A DNA stretch of 64,000 nucleotides, taken from contig JAJIRX010000622.1 of NCBI GenBank assembly GCA_023853785.1, positions 496,001-560,000 of the forward strand, given 5' to 3'. Position 1 is the stretch's first letter, and every line of letters begins with the position of its first letter. The notes beneath the pieces were generated by a model. The model had not been told where the DNA came from, made no database searches, and saw only the letters and a program-made list of their open reading frames with translations. The position numbers and the translations under genes were made by a program. The stretch comes from Psilocybe azurescens. Lineage: Eukaryota; Basidiomycota; Agaricomycetes; Agaricales; Agrocybaceae. Below, piece after piece: positions 11,628-23,730 of the stretch.

Positions 11628-14600
11628 TCAGAACAGATTGTACGCCCTCGACAGCGGCACTGTTTGTGCGGGTGCGATATCCGCCAACTCCCCGTCAGCA
11701 CGAACCTCGTAATTCTCAGGGTCAACAAACATCTTCGGCGTCGCATCGTTCCACTTCATGTCCTTTTTCGTCACCTTGCGACACCCTCGCACGGCCTCAA
11801 TGCGCTTCGACAGCCCATAGGACGCCACTGTGCCGGAGGAGATGGACGCCTGCGATACGAAGGCCACAGAGTTGAGCGCCGCAGAGCCTGCTTTGGCGCC
11901 CCACATTGGCTTGGAGTAGAACGGCTGCACGCAGGGGATGGACGCGTTTGCGTCTCCCATCTGTAGATGGATAATATGAGGTGGGTGGAAGGTAGGAGGA
12001 TTGGCGAAGTACGTACCTGTGCCCACGCTATGACGCCCGATTTCAAGACCATCTCTGGTTTTGCGCCGAAATTCTCTGGTTTCCAGAGCACAAGATCTGC
12101 AAGCGTACCTACAGCAACATGCCCAACCATATGACTGATTCCATGTGTAATCGCTCTGTCCCATTCGTAATGAAACATCAGTAATGCCACCACCCAGCAA
12201 CGGAAACCCGAACACGCACGGATTGATCGTATATTTTGAGATATATCTTTTAACTCTCGCATTATCCTTCCCATCCTCGTCCCCAAGATCATTGAGCGGA
12301 CCCCTAAACTCGCGCAGCTTGCTCGCTGTACGCCATGTTCGGCTGACCACTTCGCCTACACGTCCCATAGCCTGTGAATCTGAGCTGATCATCGCTATCG
12401 CACCCAAATCGTGGAGGACATCCTCAGCTGCGACTGTCTCCGCACGAATACGTGACTCCGCGAATGCCAAATCTTCAGGAATGGAGCGGTCCAGATGATG
12501 GCAGACCATCAACATCTGATATTTGTCTCGGAAATTAGTATGGCCAATTACTCGAACGAAAGGCGAAATCTCTCACATCGAGATGTTCATCCAAAGTGTT
12601 GTTGGTATATGGTCGAGTAGGGTTCGTAGATGATGGAAGGACGTTTGGGAGGCCACAGACGACAATAATATCTGGGGCATGTCCGCCGCCTGTATGAAGA
12701 GAAAAAGGCAGCTTTTCAGACCACAACAGAGAGAGGACTGTAATATGCCACATACCTGCTCCTTCACTGTGGTAGGTATGAATTGTTCGGCCTCCGAAAG
12801 CAGCAATAGTGCCTGTGAACACTCAGACCAAGAATTCTTGCCAGAAAGATGGAAACATACTCTCAACAAATCCACTCTCGTTCAACGTATCCGTATGGAT
12901 ATTAACCTGGACATCAAATTCATCCCCCACATCCAAGCAGTTCACGATCGCAGCCGGAGTCGACCCCCAATCCTCGTGCAACTTCAACCCACACGCACCG
13001 GCCTGTATAATCTCCCTCAACGCCGTCGGCCCCGCGTCATTTCCCTTACCCGTGAATGCCACGTTCATGGCCAGCCCGTCTGTGGCCGCGAGCATGTGCT
13101 TCATGTAAAACGCGCTGCTCGTGCACGTTGTCGCGTTCGTACCTGCGCTCGGTCCCGTACCTCCTCCGATCATCGTCGTCGTACCCGCTGCCAGTGCTTC
13201 CTCAATCTGCTGGGGGCAGATGTAGTGGATGTGCGCATCGATAGCACCAGCTGTAATGATGAGTTTCTCGCCCGCGATAACCTCCGTGGAGGACCCGATG
13301 ATTAGAGCCGGGTGCACGTTTGACATCACGTCTGGATTGCCAGATTTGCCGATTCCAACAATGATGCCGTTTTTAACACCGATATCGGCCTATGAAAAAG
13401 CGTAAACAATGTATTTAAGGCAATACATGACGAGATATTTACCTTGTAGATCCCAGACCAGTCGATAATCAGTGCATTGGTGATTACGAGATCGAGGGTC
13501 TCTTCAGAAGACCGGTTCGTAGCCTGACCCATTCCTTCACGGATAGTTTTTCCTATGGAAAAATCAGTTTTATCAACCAACCCACGAAATATATAAATTA
13601 CCTCCTCCAAATTTGGCTTCATCGCCATAAACTGTTTCGTCATGTTCCACTTCGACCCACAAGGACGTGTCTCCGAGCCTGACGCGATCCCCGACAGTCG
13701 GCCCGAACATCGAGATATAAACCTCTCTTCCCATCTCGTGTTCTTCCAAGTTGACCTCCAGCGCTCCCGGTTCCGGTACATGGGCGAAGCCTCTCCTCAA
13801 TATCTCCTCCAATATGGCATCTGTTCTGGCAGGCGATGGATCGTAGACTCCTGAGGCCAGAGAGTTCCCACCAGAGATGATCTTGGTGCCGGAGATCGAG
13901 ACAAGAGAGACGGTTTTGACATCCCATCGTTCGAAACGAACAGCCGTACCAGCAGGTATATCGAGTCGTTTTCCGTATGCTTTGATTCTGTCGAACGATA
14001 AAGCAGGGTTTGTCTCAATGAAATGATAATGCGAACCAATCTGCTCAAATTAAATAAGTGGAGGTACAATGTTTTGATACGAAATCTTGCCTGGATAGGT
14101 CGATCACCGTTGTTCGTAACTCTCAATTTGATCCTCTCCCGTCCCTTGTTGATTACAATTCTCTCTTTTCTGGCGATCACAGCTCCAGGAGCCTTCTCAG
14201 GCATATACTCTGCCTCATCAATAACCGGAAAGAGGTCGTTTGATGGAACGGGGAAGAAAGAACCGTAGAGGGCGGCTTCGAGGTTTCCTGATTCCGTGCA
14301 TATGGGATCGTGTACAGTGACAAGAAAAACTCTTCACCATGTATGAGTTGAAGCATGACAGCCAATCTAAATTCACACACCCATCGACGAAGGTCCCCTC
14401 GACTTGAATCTCTTTCAGCAGCCCCGGGACACTGGGTAGAACGTGGCGCCTTCCGAGCAACGTCTTCCCGTGGTGCATGAGCTCGGCTACATTGTTCTGA
14501 CCATCACGGATACACTCCTGGAGCTGCGACGCGATCAGAGCGACGGCCTCCGTTTGATTGAGACGCAGGCCTCTTGCAAGACGCTTTTGAGCAAGCGTGC

Positions 14601-14699
14601 CAGCCTTTCGAAAATGTTTAGCTAGCAAAATATGAATATTTGAATACAGTTCACCTGATGGAGAAGTAGCTTGGCTTCTTCGCGTGGAAGAAGATGCAT
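11628..14699 (-). CDS. URE1: Urease, single-chain fungal type
   Basis: Nickel enzyme that hydrolyses urea to ammonia and carbamate in the cytosol. Fused gamma-beta-alpha order is seen. The start is [15 protein letters not shown] at 14699. The gamma part ([22 protein letters not shown]) follows, then the beta part ([19 protein letters not shown]). The alpha part begins [15 protein letters not shown]. Active-site elements are all present: [13 protein letters not shown] (two nickel His), GLKLHEDWG (the carbamylated Lys), [10 protein letters not shown] and [19 protein letters not shown] (His ligands), MVCHHLD (flap Cys-His), and [12 protein letters not shown] (Asp ligand). The end is ...AYNLF and a stop at 11628. 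About nine short introns join in frame, including one with a GC donor. It is the one large gene here with no frame break. Nickel-insertion accessory genes are not in the window. Confidence 0.95.
14041..14090 (-). other. GC-AG intron in urease
   Basis: The exon ending in the Gln codon of ...RPIQ is followed by gcaagattt rather than GT. The acceptor is ttgagcag, and translation resumes exactly at IGSHYHF, the conserved beta-domain motif. Reading through or using the internal GT destroys this motif. The intron is 50 nt. GC donors with a strong cag|gcaag context are the known minor class of spliceosomal introns. Confidence 0.7.
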
Positions 14700-14854
14700 C
14701 TTCCGGTAGCTGAATCGCAGACAGTGCTAGGGGGATTTCGTTTATTTTTGCTATTCACCGACGTTCGATGTCGTCCAAAGTGTTTCCAGTGAGGTCTAGG
14801 GTAACCAGAGTCTCCCTTGTGCAAAGCAGAAGGTAGTGGTTGCAAAACAAGTTA

Positions 14855-14865
14855 GATAAGATAAG
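14855..14865. promoter_or_regulatory. Two overlapping GATAAG motifs upstream of urease
   Basis: The sequence gataagataag lies about 155 bp upstream of the urease start. HGATAR sites, especially paired ones, are the binding sites of fungal nitrogen GATA factors (AreA/Nit2 type), which activate nitrogen-scavenging genes such as urease. That it works here is inferred from position only. Confidence 0.4.
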
Positions 14866-15757
14866 AATAACCCCTATATCTCCGCTTGTCGGTGTGGGAC
14901 TCGGACTTTGTTTAATTCAAGTGACAAATTCCGGGATCTTCCTTGATACCTTGCTCTCGTGGCATGGCCACTGGCCAGTGCCATTCTTTCCTTTTCTCTC
15001 GATTTGTGTCTCAACGTTCAACCCTCATTCTCCGTCTTTCACTCTTTCTCTGTGAGCTGTACACGTCGCACAAACTTTAATGATGGAAGGGGTACAAATT
15101 GGGCTTAGAGTCATGGTCGAGTCTGTGCAGGGGGCATTAACTGGGACGATAGGAAAGCGGGCAAAGGTTTGAACTTTGAAGCATACGACATCGTCACTCG
15201 TGGTTCGGAGCAAAACGGAGTTATATCACTTACAGCAAGCTCTGCTTCAGGGACATTGTCACGGTCGTTGAATGTTCACCTTCGCTCTGATTCTCAGACC
15301 CTTTGTTTTTCACCCCACAGCTATTCCGAAAATGACATAGGAGAGCATGCTCATGGATACCATTATACTGCTTGTCGCGTCTCAGTAGAAATATTCTTGC
15401 AGTGAAGCTGCATGATTTCGGGATGTTTCGACTGCGCGAGTCTTGAAACGCCTTCTATCGGAATCTCGATCAGCTATACTAGCAGAGCAGGTTCTTCGCT
15501 CTGAAGGCTGTCCGCTGCTCTATATTCGTCTTGCAGATCAGCAAAGGTCACGCGATGCCGACCCATACGTTGTCTATCACCAGCCAGGCAGAGAAGCCAT
15601 GAGAGCGACTGTTTCTCAATTTATACGGGCCGTGAGCAGTCTTCATTCCGACATCTCGCACCCGAACGACGTTTCTTGAACGTGTCTTCTCAATATGCCG
15701 TTGCAGATACATAAAAGCAATCTTGTTGGCTACTCCTTAAGTCTACGCCCCGTCATC
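14866..15757. other. Divergent promoter region between urease and GH105
   Basis: The two genes diverge from this roughly 0.9-1.0 kb region. It has short frames only. A TATA-like acataaaagc at 15709-15718 lies about 40 bp before the GH105 start. Confidence 0.35.
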
Positions 15758-17361
15758 ATGCCCAGGTCTCCTGCGATAATCGTACTACTAGTAGGCTCCA
15801 TATTCAAAACAGCCAGCGCAGTCAGACCAAGCTCGTACGCTGTATGGGCGGCAGACTCCGCTATTGCTCGTCATCAGGGCAATGGCCTTGATACGAACGG
15901 AAACGCAATTGTATCATACGAACATGGAGAATTCCAATGGGGCCTCCGACAGCTGTTTGAAATAACTGGAAACGTCACGTACTTCAATTACATCAAGCAA
16001 GGAATCGACAACATCGTGTTCGACAACGGAACAGTCCACGGAAGCTATGTGTACGTGCCATAGTCAGCTTTTTTAGACCGGAGAATAGGTCTCAACTGGT
16101 TGATATAGCGTTACAGACTATGTTCTGGATCCTCTGAGGTACAGATCTCAAATTATTCACCTTCTTATATCCTCATCAACGCTCTTAGAACTGGCCCAAC
16201 AATGATATATCTGTGAATGATGATCTAACTTCAATTCAAATCGTAAACTAATTGTTTGTAGACACGAGGAAACCCACAACAGAACGTCCAAATACAAAAT
16301 TGGAGCTGATACGTTCCGTGGTCAACTAAATTCCCATCCTCGCACAACACAGGGCCAATTTTGGCACAAGCTGAAGTACCCAAACCAGGGTATGTTGTTT
16401 TCAATTTCGTCGAGGCATATGCCCAGTGTCGTTTGATTTTGAAAGGCTGGCTTGACGGGATATACATGGGAGAGATCTTCTACGCGGACTATACCTCCAC
16501 TTTCGAACCTCAAAATACCACGGCTTGGAGTACGTGATCTTTTCAAATCAGCTAGACCTTGAAATCGTAACATATATATTGCAGACGACATTACAAACCA
16601 ATTTGTACTCATGTTCCAAAACACCCTCCAAAACGCGACTGCCCCAAACAACACCGGCCTCATGTATCATGGGTACGACCACTCCCACGTCGCATCCTGG
16701 GCGTCCGCCGACCGTGGGCACTCCCCCCGAAGTCTGGGATCGTGCGCTAGGATGGTACTCTATGGCCCTCGTCGACGTGCTGGACATCATCCCCCAGTCC
16801 CAATCGGGATACAACTCAATCCTATCCATCCTCCAACTTCTGGCCCCCGCATTCGCGATGCAGCAGATCCGACCAGCGGAGCATGGTGGCTCGTCATCAC
16901 CCAGCCTGGGCGGACGAAAAACTATTTTGAGAGCAGTGGCACGGCGATGTTTGTGTATGCGCTGCTGAAGGCTGTGAGGCTGGGCCATGTCCTTGATAAT
17001 GATGGGAGCATCGTTCTTGCTGCCAGGAAAGCATATGAGTACATGCTCGCTAACTGGGTGATAGATAACCATGATGGAACGATGAACTGGCTGAATACCG
17101 TTGTCGTGAGTATGGATCCTGTGCAATCCACGATTATCTGATAACATGGCACTCGTACTTCTCAGGTTGGGAGTCTGGACACAACCGGAGATTTCAACGT
17201 AAGTCCAGACACTTCTTATCATACAAGATTGCAGTATGATTGAATATTATTTATTTTTCAAGTACTATGTCAGTCAAGCCATCGATGTCAATGATCTGAA
17301 AGGACTCGCAGCTTTCTTGTTGGCCAGTATAGAATTTGAAAAGCTGCCTCATGTCGGATGA
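15758..17361 (+). CDS. GH105 unsaturated rhamnogalacturonyl hydrolase, secreted
   Basis: Removes the unsaturated galacturonosyl residue left at chain ends by rhamnogalacturonan lyases, in pectin breakdown. The ATG at 15758 gives a signal peptide (MPRSPAIIVLLVGSIFKTASA); an in-frame ATG at 15695 is less likely. (alpha/alpha)6-barrel signatures in order are: YEHGEFQWGLRQLFEITGN, the exon with FWHKLKYPNQ joined to GWLDGIYMGEIFYADY, LMYHGYDHSHVASWASADRGHSP, EVWDRALGWYSMALVD, DPTSGAWWLVITQPGR, NYFESSGTAMFVYALLKAV, and the end LPHVG at 17361. The segment from EVWDRALGW to LLAPA is one frame off its flanks. A C6 run at 16723-16728 has one base too many, and one base is missing near 16843-16851. The two offsets cancel. 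Protein conservation in both frames argues for consensus error or very recent change. Confidence 0.85.
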
Positions 17362-18299
17362 GTAATGCTTGGTGCTCAGGTATCACAGTATAAAGCCCAA
17401 GCGACACGTTACATCTCTACTACGATATAAAACCTGTATCCTTGAATTGAACTAACTCACGGAATGACTGTTCCGCTGTCTGTGTATGCGCAATGCATGT
17501 ACGTAGATTCGTCTCAGGTATACGCTTTCCTAGCGCTTTCCTATGTATCGTATTGCAAATAGCGTCGAGATTCTGCGGGGAGAACGTTGAGCAACCGAGA
17601 ATACACAGGGCACGGCCTCCTTGGCCTGTCCATCTGATCTTGCATTGCGTTCAGAGGTATTCACAGCCTGTATGACCACATGTATGCCACGGTTGATAAC
17701 ATTTCCTCTCCTGTAACATTCACGAAATCAGAACTTAGCAAGAAGTCATATTTTATGGTATATGGTATTGAATAAGGTAGTACAAATGATGCAATTGATA
17801 CTAAAGAAACACTAAACTACTAAATTATAATAATATAAGAGGGTGTATAGGATAGGGAAGACCGAAGAAATGGTTAGAAATTTAACGAGACGGGTCAACA
17901 AGATAGATTTGCATACCGAAGGTTAACATTAAGGCAGAAGATAAGGCGTCGTATCGAAGCTTTATTCTCAGCTCCAGCCACTCTCTTTTCTTGCAGATGC
18001 CTCTTGAGGGCATATTTTCCCGTGAATGTCGCTGATGTGTTGCAGGGGCAGCTGCTGCTCCCATTGCTTTTGCAACAGTAACCCAGACTCGAACGCTTCC
18101 TCGTACCGACATGCTTTCTATCGCCTATGCATTTTGTTGTCAACCCATAACCTTCCAACATACACACGAAATGCGGGGACCCGTCAGGCGGTGAGCGGCG
18201 ACTGGTGTACGCGATGCGATATACCCCTTCTGGTATACTGTCGACATCTTCCCAAATGGTTTAGGACATTGGTTGGAACAAGCGTGACCCTCTTATTGG
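17362..18299. other. Intergenic region, no gene recognised
   Basis: The 3' flank of the GH105 gene. It is AT-rich at 17740-17880. No motif-bearing frame was found. Confidence 0.35.
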
Positions 18300-19474
18300 T
18301 TATTTGCTCCTTTCAGGAGCCTGCCCAGATAGCCCGGGATGTTTGCTCGGCCCAGGCAGAGAGTCGGACGTCGAACTACTTCGTCGACGCTTGTTGCTTT
18401 CTAATCGTGACGCCGAGGTAGATGTGGGGGTCTCATTGTGAAATGTTGTTGGGGAATCCTCTGGAGACAACGTCCTCTCCTCTGACTCTGGCCTATATGA
18501 GAAGAAAATACTTACCTCAAGACTCTCGTTCGGCTGAGCGTCAAGACACAGTCTGATATTGGCTGTTGATGACGTAGGGGCATCTGCTGAACAAAGACAT
18601 ATCAATTTCTTTAAGCTTCCGGTGTAGGAATTGAATATCTCTTTTCAGCAGAATATATTGAAGTGACTCCAATCGTTTCGTCTTCAGCTCGCTTCGCGGT
18701 CTGATGCTCTTTCTCCTTAAGTCTACCTGATGCATTAATTTCCATTATCAGAAGAATAACTGGCTCTGTTCGACTGCTCATTATCATCGGATTTAACTAC
18801 ACGCGACAGATTCAAATGATCCGAGTCGACGAAAACATCAATGTTCAAGTCTCGAAAGAGCAGACATGTGAGGAGAGCAGTGTTACCGTGACGAGGATTG
18901 CTTTTGTTTGGGTCGTCTAACGACGCTGGAATTTCACGATATAGCTTTTTGCTCGATTTAAGATTGTCCGTTGTCAACATAGAGTCGGAACTGCGCGGTA
19001 ATCGTCCGATATATGACTGGGATAATATGAGTTTGGCAATCGTGTGTCGTAGGCCCATGATTCTTTTTTGTTCTTAATGTGCAACTCGTAACAGAAAGAT
19101 CTTAACATGAATGCTCATCTCAACTGAGAATGAATACCAATCGTAGTTTGCCTTTTGGTATAGACTGTGTGATTGGCTATAGGATGATAGAGACATTCTC
19201 GTACCTGACTCTCGTCTGGAACCATCGGGTTAGCTGCGGATGCTGAGATTGGGAAAGGTGTGGGAGACTTTAGTCCATCCTGCCATACCGAGATGTCCAA
19301 TGTCGTAGCATGTTCTGATAAGTCGGCTTCCGGATTCTCTAACTTGCCATACCGGGTTCTCAGGAACCCCCGAATTATGCTATAGTAGGTAGCAATTCAC
19401 AAGCTGCGCAATATAAAGACACTCAACCTGACTCGGACCACTCCTTCGATATGGTCATTCATCTGGCCCTTCAT
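18300..19474 (-). CDS. Unrecognised multi-exon gene, possible coiled coil
   Basis: Tentative assembly: MKGQMNDHIEGVVRVR (start 19474, donor gttgag), an exon with TLDISVWQDGLKSPTPFP, an exon with MGLRHTIAKLILSQSYIGRLP and HGNTALLTCLLFRDLNIDVF (19058-18735), a Lys/Arg- and Leu-rich stretch (RSELKTKRLESLQYILLKRD, 18735-18600) that could form a basic coiled coil, and a Ser-rich end (RRRSSSTSDSLPGPSK) stopping at 18300. The basic-leucine pattern hints at a bZIP-like protein, but the canonical basic-region motif is not visible. Family unknown. Exon joins are uncertain. Confidence 0.35.
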
Positions 19475-20345
19475 GCTCAGTTCGTCGGAAATGCAATGAC
19501 AATCGAGTACCAACCGCGAGTTCGATTCGTAACGTCAGTGCTAAAATCAACAATTAATAAAGATTCGACGTAGGACAGCATGTAATCAGATTTGTGTACG
19601 TGTGGCACTGATACCTACATATGTAAATGACTAATGATGTGATTTGAGCCTTCTGGGACGTTCTTTGGGCCAAATGCAGTGTAGGCCCACCGGATGATTG
19701 TCATTTTGCAACATCTTTCGAAGAGGAGTAAAACGACAGTCATTGCTCTATGATAATCTAACTATGATGAGTAGCACTGAAGACATACGGATAACAGAAG
19801 CTTGAATTTCATGATGAAAGAGTGACTAGCGGCTCCAAGACCAAACTGAACGGTAAGAGTGTTTTCAGTCTTTGACTGCGACTGGCAACTCGTGAATTGG
19901 TGAGCTTTCGGCATTGGATGCTGATTAAGTACATAACCTATGAACACTGAGCGCTTGAGCTTCTACAAGTTCATCGTTTGCTATGTACTATCGTTGTGGA
20001 GTCTTAACTGCGACAAGGCACACCCGGATATAATTTGGTGGTATAGAGTCCGAGAAGGTATATACAGTAGTACAAATTATGTTATTCAACCGGTATACTG
20101 ATACTTTATGATATACACTTTGGTCTGTCGGTGTGACAGTTGAACCTCGACAAGTTTCAAGCTAGAATATCTCAGAACCGAGAACAGCGGCCATCGTTGG
20201 GAAAGAAGTTTGCCGGACCAATCTTTAAATTGTCTGATTACCTCGCACAACGCACTTCTCTTAAAGACCGGATCTCTATGCCTATTCTCATTTTCAATCT
20301 TCTCCCCTGCCCAACTCTTTCGCTCGAGCTGGTTCCGGCGTATAT
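19475..20345. other. Intergenic region between divergent genes
   Basis: Only short frames occur. It separates the leftward gene at 18300-19474 from the rightward DUF6533 gene, so it probably holds both promoters. Confidence 0.3.
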
Positions 20346-21751
20346 ATGTCTTCTCAGGTCAATCTAGACAATAGGGAGTGGGAACTGTTAGTACATCGTC
20401 ATGTTCAATTCGTGTTGAATTTGGGCTAATACAGAGTCGAAATTCAGATTTATTTATAACTGTTTCTCGTGGATATCCGATGGTTGGGTCTAGCACTCTT
20501 ACCTTCGTGTAGCCAACTTACTTTAGCCACTCATCGCGGCAGTAATTCTGTATTATGACTACATACTAACCTTCAGTGACGAATACAACCTATACTGGTC
20601 CTCAGAGACAAGGTTCTCGTTCGCCACCGCGTTGTTTTACCTCAATCGCTATGTCACAATACTGGCACATATTCCTACCCTCGTTCTAGGATTTGGATCT
20701 TGGTATCACACGGACCGACTGAAGGTTAGAGATGATTTTCAATCTGCCTTCATATCATGTATCACTCTAACACACCAGCCTCCAGACGTGAGCAATGTTG
20801 TTCATCTACTTCATCACTTGGTCCTCAATTCAGCTCCGCACTATCCAGGTGTATGTGGGTCTATCACTACAATGAGTACCTTATCATAGGAATTCATATT
20901 CTGGTAGCAGGTATGTCCAATCTGTGTATTCTAATGGGCCTACTCTGATACGCAATTCAGGAATCTCCATATTCCGAACATATGCTCTGTATGGTCACAA
21001 TCGTCATGTCGCTCTACTTCTATGCACTCTTGTCATTGCAGTGATAGTATACGTAATGGTAAGAGCTCCTTTGTAACCAAGGCTGTGACAATTGCCTTAT
21101 ACGTGGAAGATCACCATACTTCGCCTACCTGCCAATCATTATGTGGCGTCCGATTTACCGTCCAGTGGATGTCTTCTTCCTGTGTCGACGGCTTCGTACG
21201 TGGGATTGGCCCAATGCTAAGAATTACCCCTCTAATTATGCAAAGATCCCAAGGTTGTATTACATAGAATGATGAGCCAAGGTCTATGAAGCGACTTATG
21301 TTGTAATGCACAGGTTTAGCAAAAGCCTACATTGGGCTCCTCATCTTCGAGACCATGGTTTTTGGCCTGACTCTTTACAGATCCTTGACAAGTGAATGTT
21401 GGGGCTTTACCATCATGTACATCTTAATACGAGACGGTAAGACTGTTGATACATCCAAATAAATGAGACTCTCATAACATGATTAATAGGTACAGTATAC
21501 TTTGGGTTTGTAGTATCTTCTCAGTTACACTTAAACAATATGCTGATTGGATAGGCTTTATCTCTGTGACACCTTATAGTGTCATGGTCCTTGCGTCTGT
21601 GTCTGTAATAATCTCTCGATACGTGAGTAACACCCTTTCTTGCCGATTAAATGCATGTTGATACCTTCTGAAGATGTTTCCTGCATATCTGCGCGGGTTG
21701 CCAGGGACGCTCACAAATACGTGGGTACAAAATAAAGGTCCTCTTCAGTGA
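20346..21751 (+). CDS. DUF6533-type seven-helix membrane protein
   Basis: Basidiomycete orphan membrane protein. MSSQVNLDNREWELL starts at 20346, followed by a gtacat donor. The defining DUF6533 segment is clear at about 20555-20690: YDYILTFSDEYNLYW, then FYLNRYVTILAHIPTL. Later exons carry the family's RTYALYGHNRHVALLLCTL (about 20965-21030) and AYIGLLIFETMVFGLTLYRSL (about 21325-21390), then PYSVMVLASVSVIISR (about 21570-21620). The end is taken as the TGA at 21749-21751 after a final short exon. Between GTVYFGF (21490) and the last helix the frame changes, and I could not decide between a short intron and an indel. It is related in type to the membrane protein at 8996-11064. Ligand and role unknown. 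Confidence 0.6.
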
Positions 21752-22017
21752 TGAAACTCACGGGTGGTCGCAGTTTATCGTCCACACTAGCATCAAGACT
21801 GCTACTCAATCTACGAAAGACCGGAGAAGCTGCAGAAACGACCAATATCTCAGCTTTGGTCTTCGCGAACGACGAGTGTGAAGCCAGCACAAGTCCAAGT
21901 CTATCAGAAGTTTGACTGTCAGATTGCCACACTTTGCATAATAGTACTGTCAATGATGTAATCGTCATAGAACCAATGTCCCAGGCAAATCCCGTAATCA
22001 CGTGAGATGTCATAAGT

Positions 22018-22180
22018 ACTCGGGAACTTTGGACCAACATTTTGAGTCCATCCCGAGCTTTCAGGATTGCGCATAAGGAATGTCAGTCAAGTAGTGCTAA
22101 TAGCTCACCCAGTGCTCTGGTAATCAAGTCCCTGGTGACACTGGCACCAGGGTGCATCTTACTTGAAAATGGAATACTGT
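22018..22180 (+). pseudogene. Partial duplicate of the zinc-finger gene
   Basis: It matches 24212-24372 of the zinc-finger gene, with shared protein pieces SPSRA.RIA, ECQSSSAN and VTLAPGCILLENG. The copy lacks everything corresponding to about 24373-25689, so it has neither the N-terminal exons nor the fingers. It runs straight into the next duplicated block at 22229. Confidence 0.7.
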
Positions 22181-22228
22181 ACTACTGTACTATTTCGACC
22201 AATTGTTCAGGGCATGTTACACGTTACA

Positions 22229-22760
22229 GTGAAACACAAAACGTAGTCTGGAAATAGACGCGCGCAGATATATAGGGGCACACACACTCCGTTCCACCTT
22301 TGGTTGCCCGCATGGGACCGTCGGTTGACATGAGTGGTATATCCTTAGCATGTTATAAATAACGAACATTAGAAACGACAGATAATGGAAGTTATGATTT
22401 CAGAAATGTGGGCTGTGGTAGTCTGCACTCCAAACATAGCGTCTAGTGATGAATGTTGTAAGTTAATCAAACTCAGAAGAAAAAGCTTCATCACAGAAAG
22501 ATTAAAGAGAAGTTACGGCCTGAATGTTCTCTAGTCTCGAGCTTGTAAGCTTCAAGATCACAAAGGAGACAGACATCAATAGCTAGCATGCTTACCAAAG
22601 ACATACGATGAGACCGGCGCCAGCGAGTAAATGTCTGCTATTCGAGTTGAACGTCACTTGAAAGGACCGCCCAAAGTAAGCGTCATCTACAGAACGATTC
22701 CTAGACTCTCAGCGCCGAGGATCAAATCGCCCAACTCCCAACGATGAGAAGTTCTCCAAG
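22229..22760. repeat. Duplicated block, left copy
   Basis: About 530 bp repeated in direct orientation at 25690-26240, at roughly 90% identity by eye. It begins gtgaaacacaaaacgtagtc and ends near aatcgcccaactcccaacg. It is non-coding as far as I can see. Together with 22018-22180 it forms a compact copy of the larger 24212-26240 segment. Confidence 0.75.
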
Positions 22761-23730
22761 TGTTCGGATGAGAATCCCTGATATACGTCTTGATAATCCA
22801 CAACAGGGACCAATATTTCATACATCATCTTCAAATAATTCTGGCCAATGGCTCCAATGATCAGCGCTTCATTTTTTTTTTAGCAACGAGTGCTTACAGT
22901 CCCAAGATAAAAAAACCCTTTCTTGCACTTCATATCTTTCGACTTTGGCCTATTTCATGACATATCAAAGTCAGTAAATGTAATATCAGTTGGCATAGTG
23001 TAGTGAACCTGCTCATGAAAGAAACACGCCTTTCTGTCAGAGTCTGACCATCCTGGATCAAGCATGAAAAATGTGTCATTACGCTCTTTGACAATTCCTT
23101 TCTTCCTTTGATGTTCTTTGGGAGATCTGATACTCTTTCAAATTGGTATATAATAACTGATGGATGAATGTCAACAAGGCAAAAAATCATACCCTCCTTA
23201 CGCATCCACGATTCTTGTGGTGACAACCTATATGAATCCTGCAATTTGGGCCTCTAGAGTGCATCTACACAATCCTCAACTTTCCAGGAGATTTTTGCAG
23301 CCTATTATGACTTGAACCAACTCTGCTCCCGATGGGCTCTTTTTCGTAGACAAAATATCTGTTGCTATCCGTTACCGCAAGAATCTGGTTATTTTGAAGA
23401 TGCCACCGAGGTTGGGTCTGTGAGGCATTCCAAAGTACCTTATGAGGTAAGTGGTGACGTTTAAAATGACAGCTGCCTTGCTGGGCCACAGAAGGACTAG
23501 TTGATGCAGCAAACAATGAGGGACCATTGACACCATTCATTGTCTTCTGAATTTGAAGTTTGAATAAGTCACGTTATTCCTCGAGTGCGGTGGATCGCGT
23601 CGTATATTCCCTCTGAGGCAGTTTAAAATCTGCAGCCACAGGAATTTACCATTTAATTCTCCTCTATAGTGCATTTGCATATAGTTCACCGTGATTCACA
23701 TATCTCCCCGCTTGTCAATTTCGGAAACCC
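22761..23730 (-). other. Region with two unassigned reverse frames
   Basis: Reverse frames at 23540-23265 (91 residues, starting MNGVNGPSLFAASTSPSV) and 23244-22930 (104 residues) could be two exons of one gene. Neither shows a domain I recognise, and the join is not clear. Treat as hypothetical. Confidence 0.2.

Noticed and set aside
14023..14268. Forward-strand gene opposite urease
   Set aside because: An antisense shadow of the urease exons.
16525..17222. Reverse-strand 224-residue frame
   Set aside because: A shadow of the GH105 exons on the other strand.
19500..19540. tRNA B-box-like gcgagttcgattcg
   Set aside because: No A box at the right distance, and no acceptor or anticodon stems.
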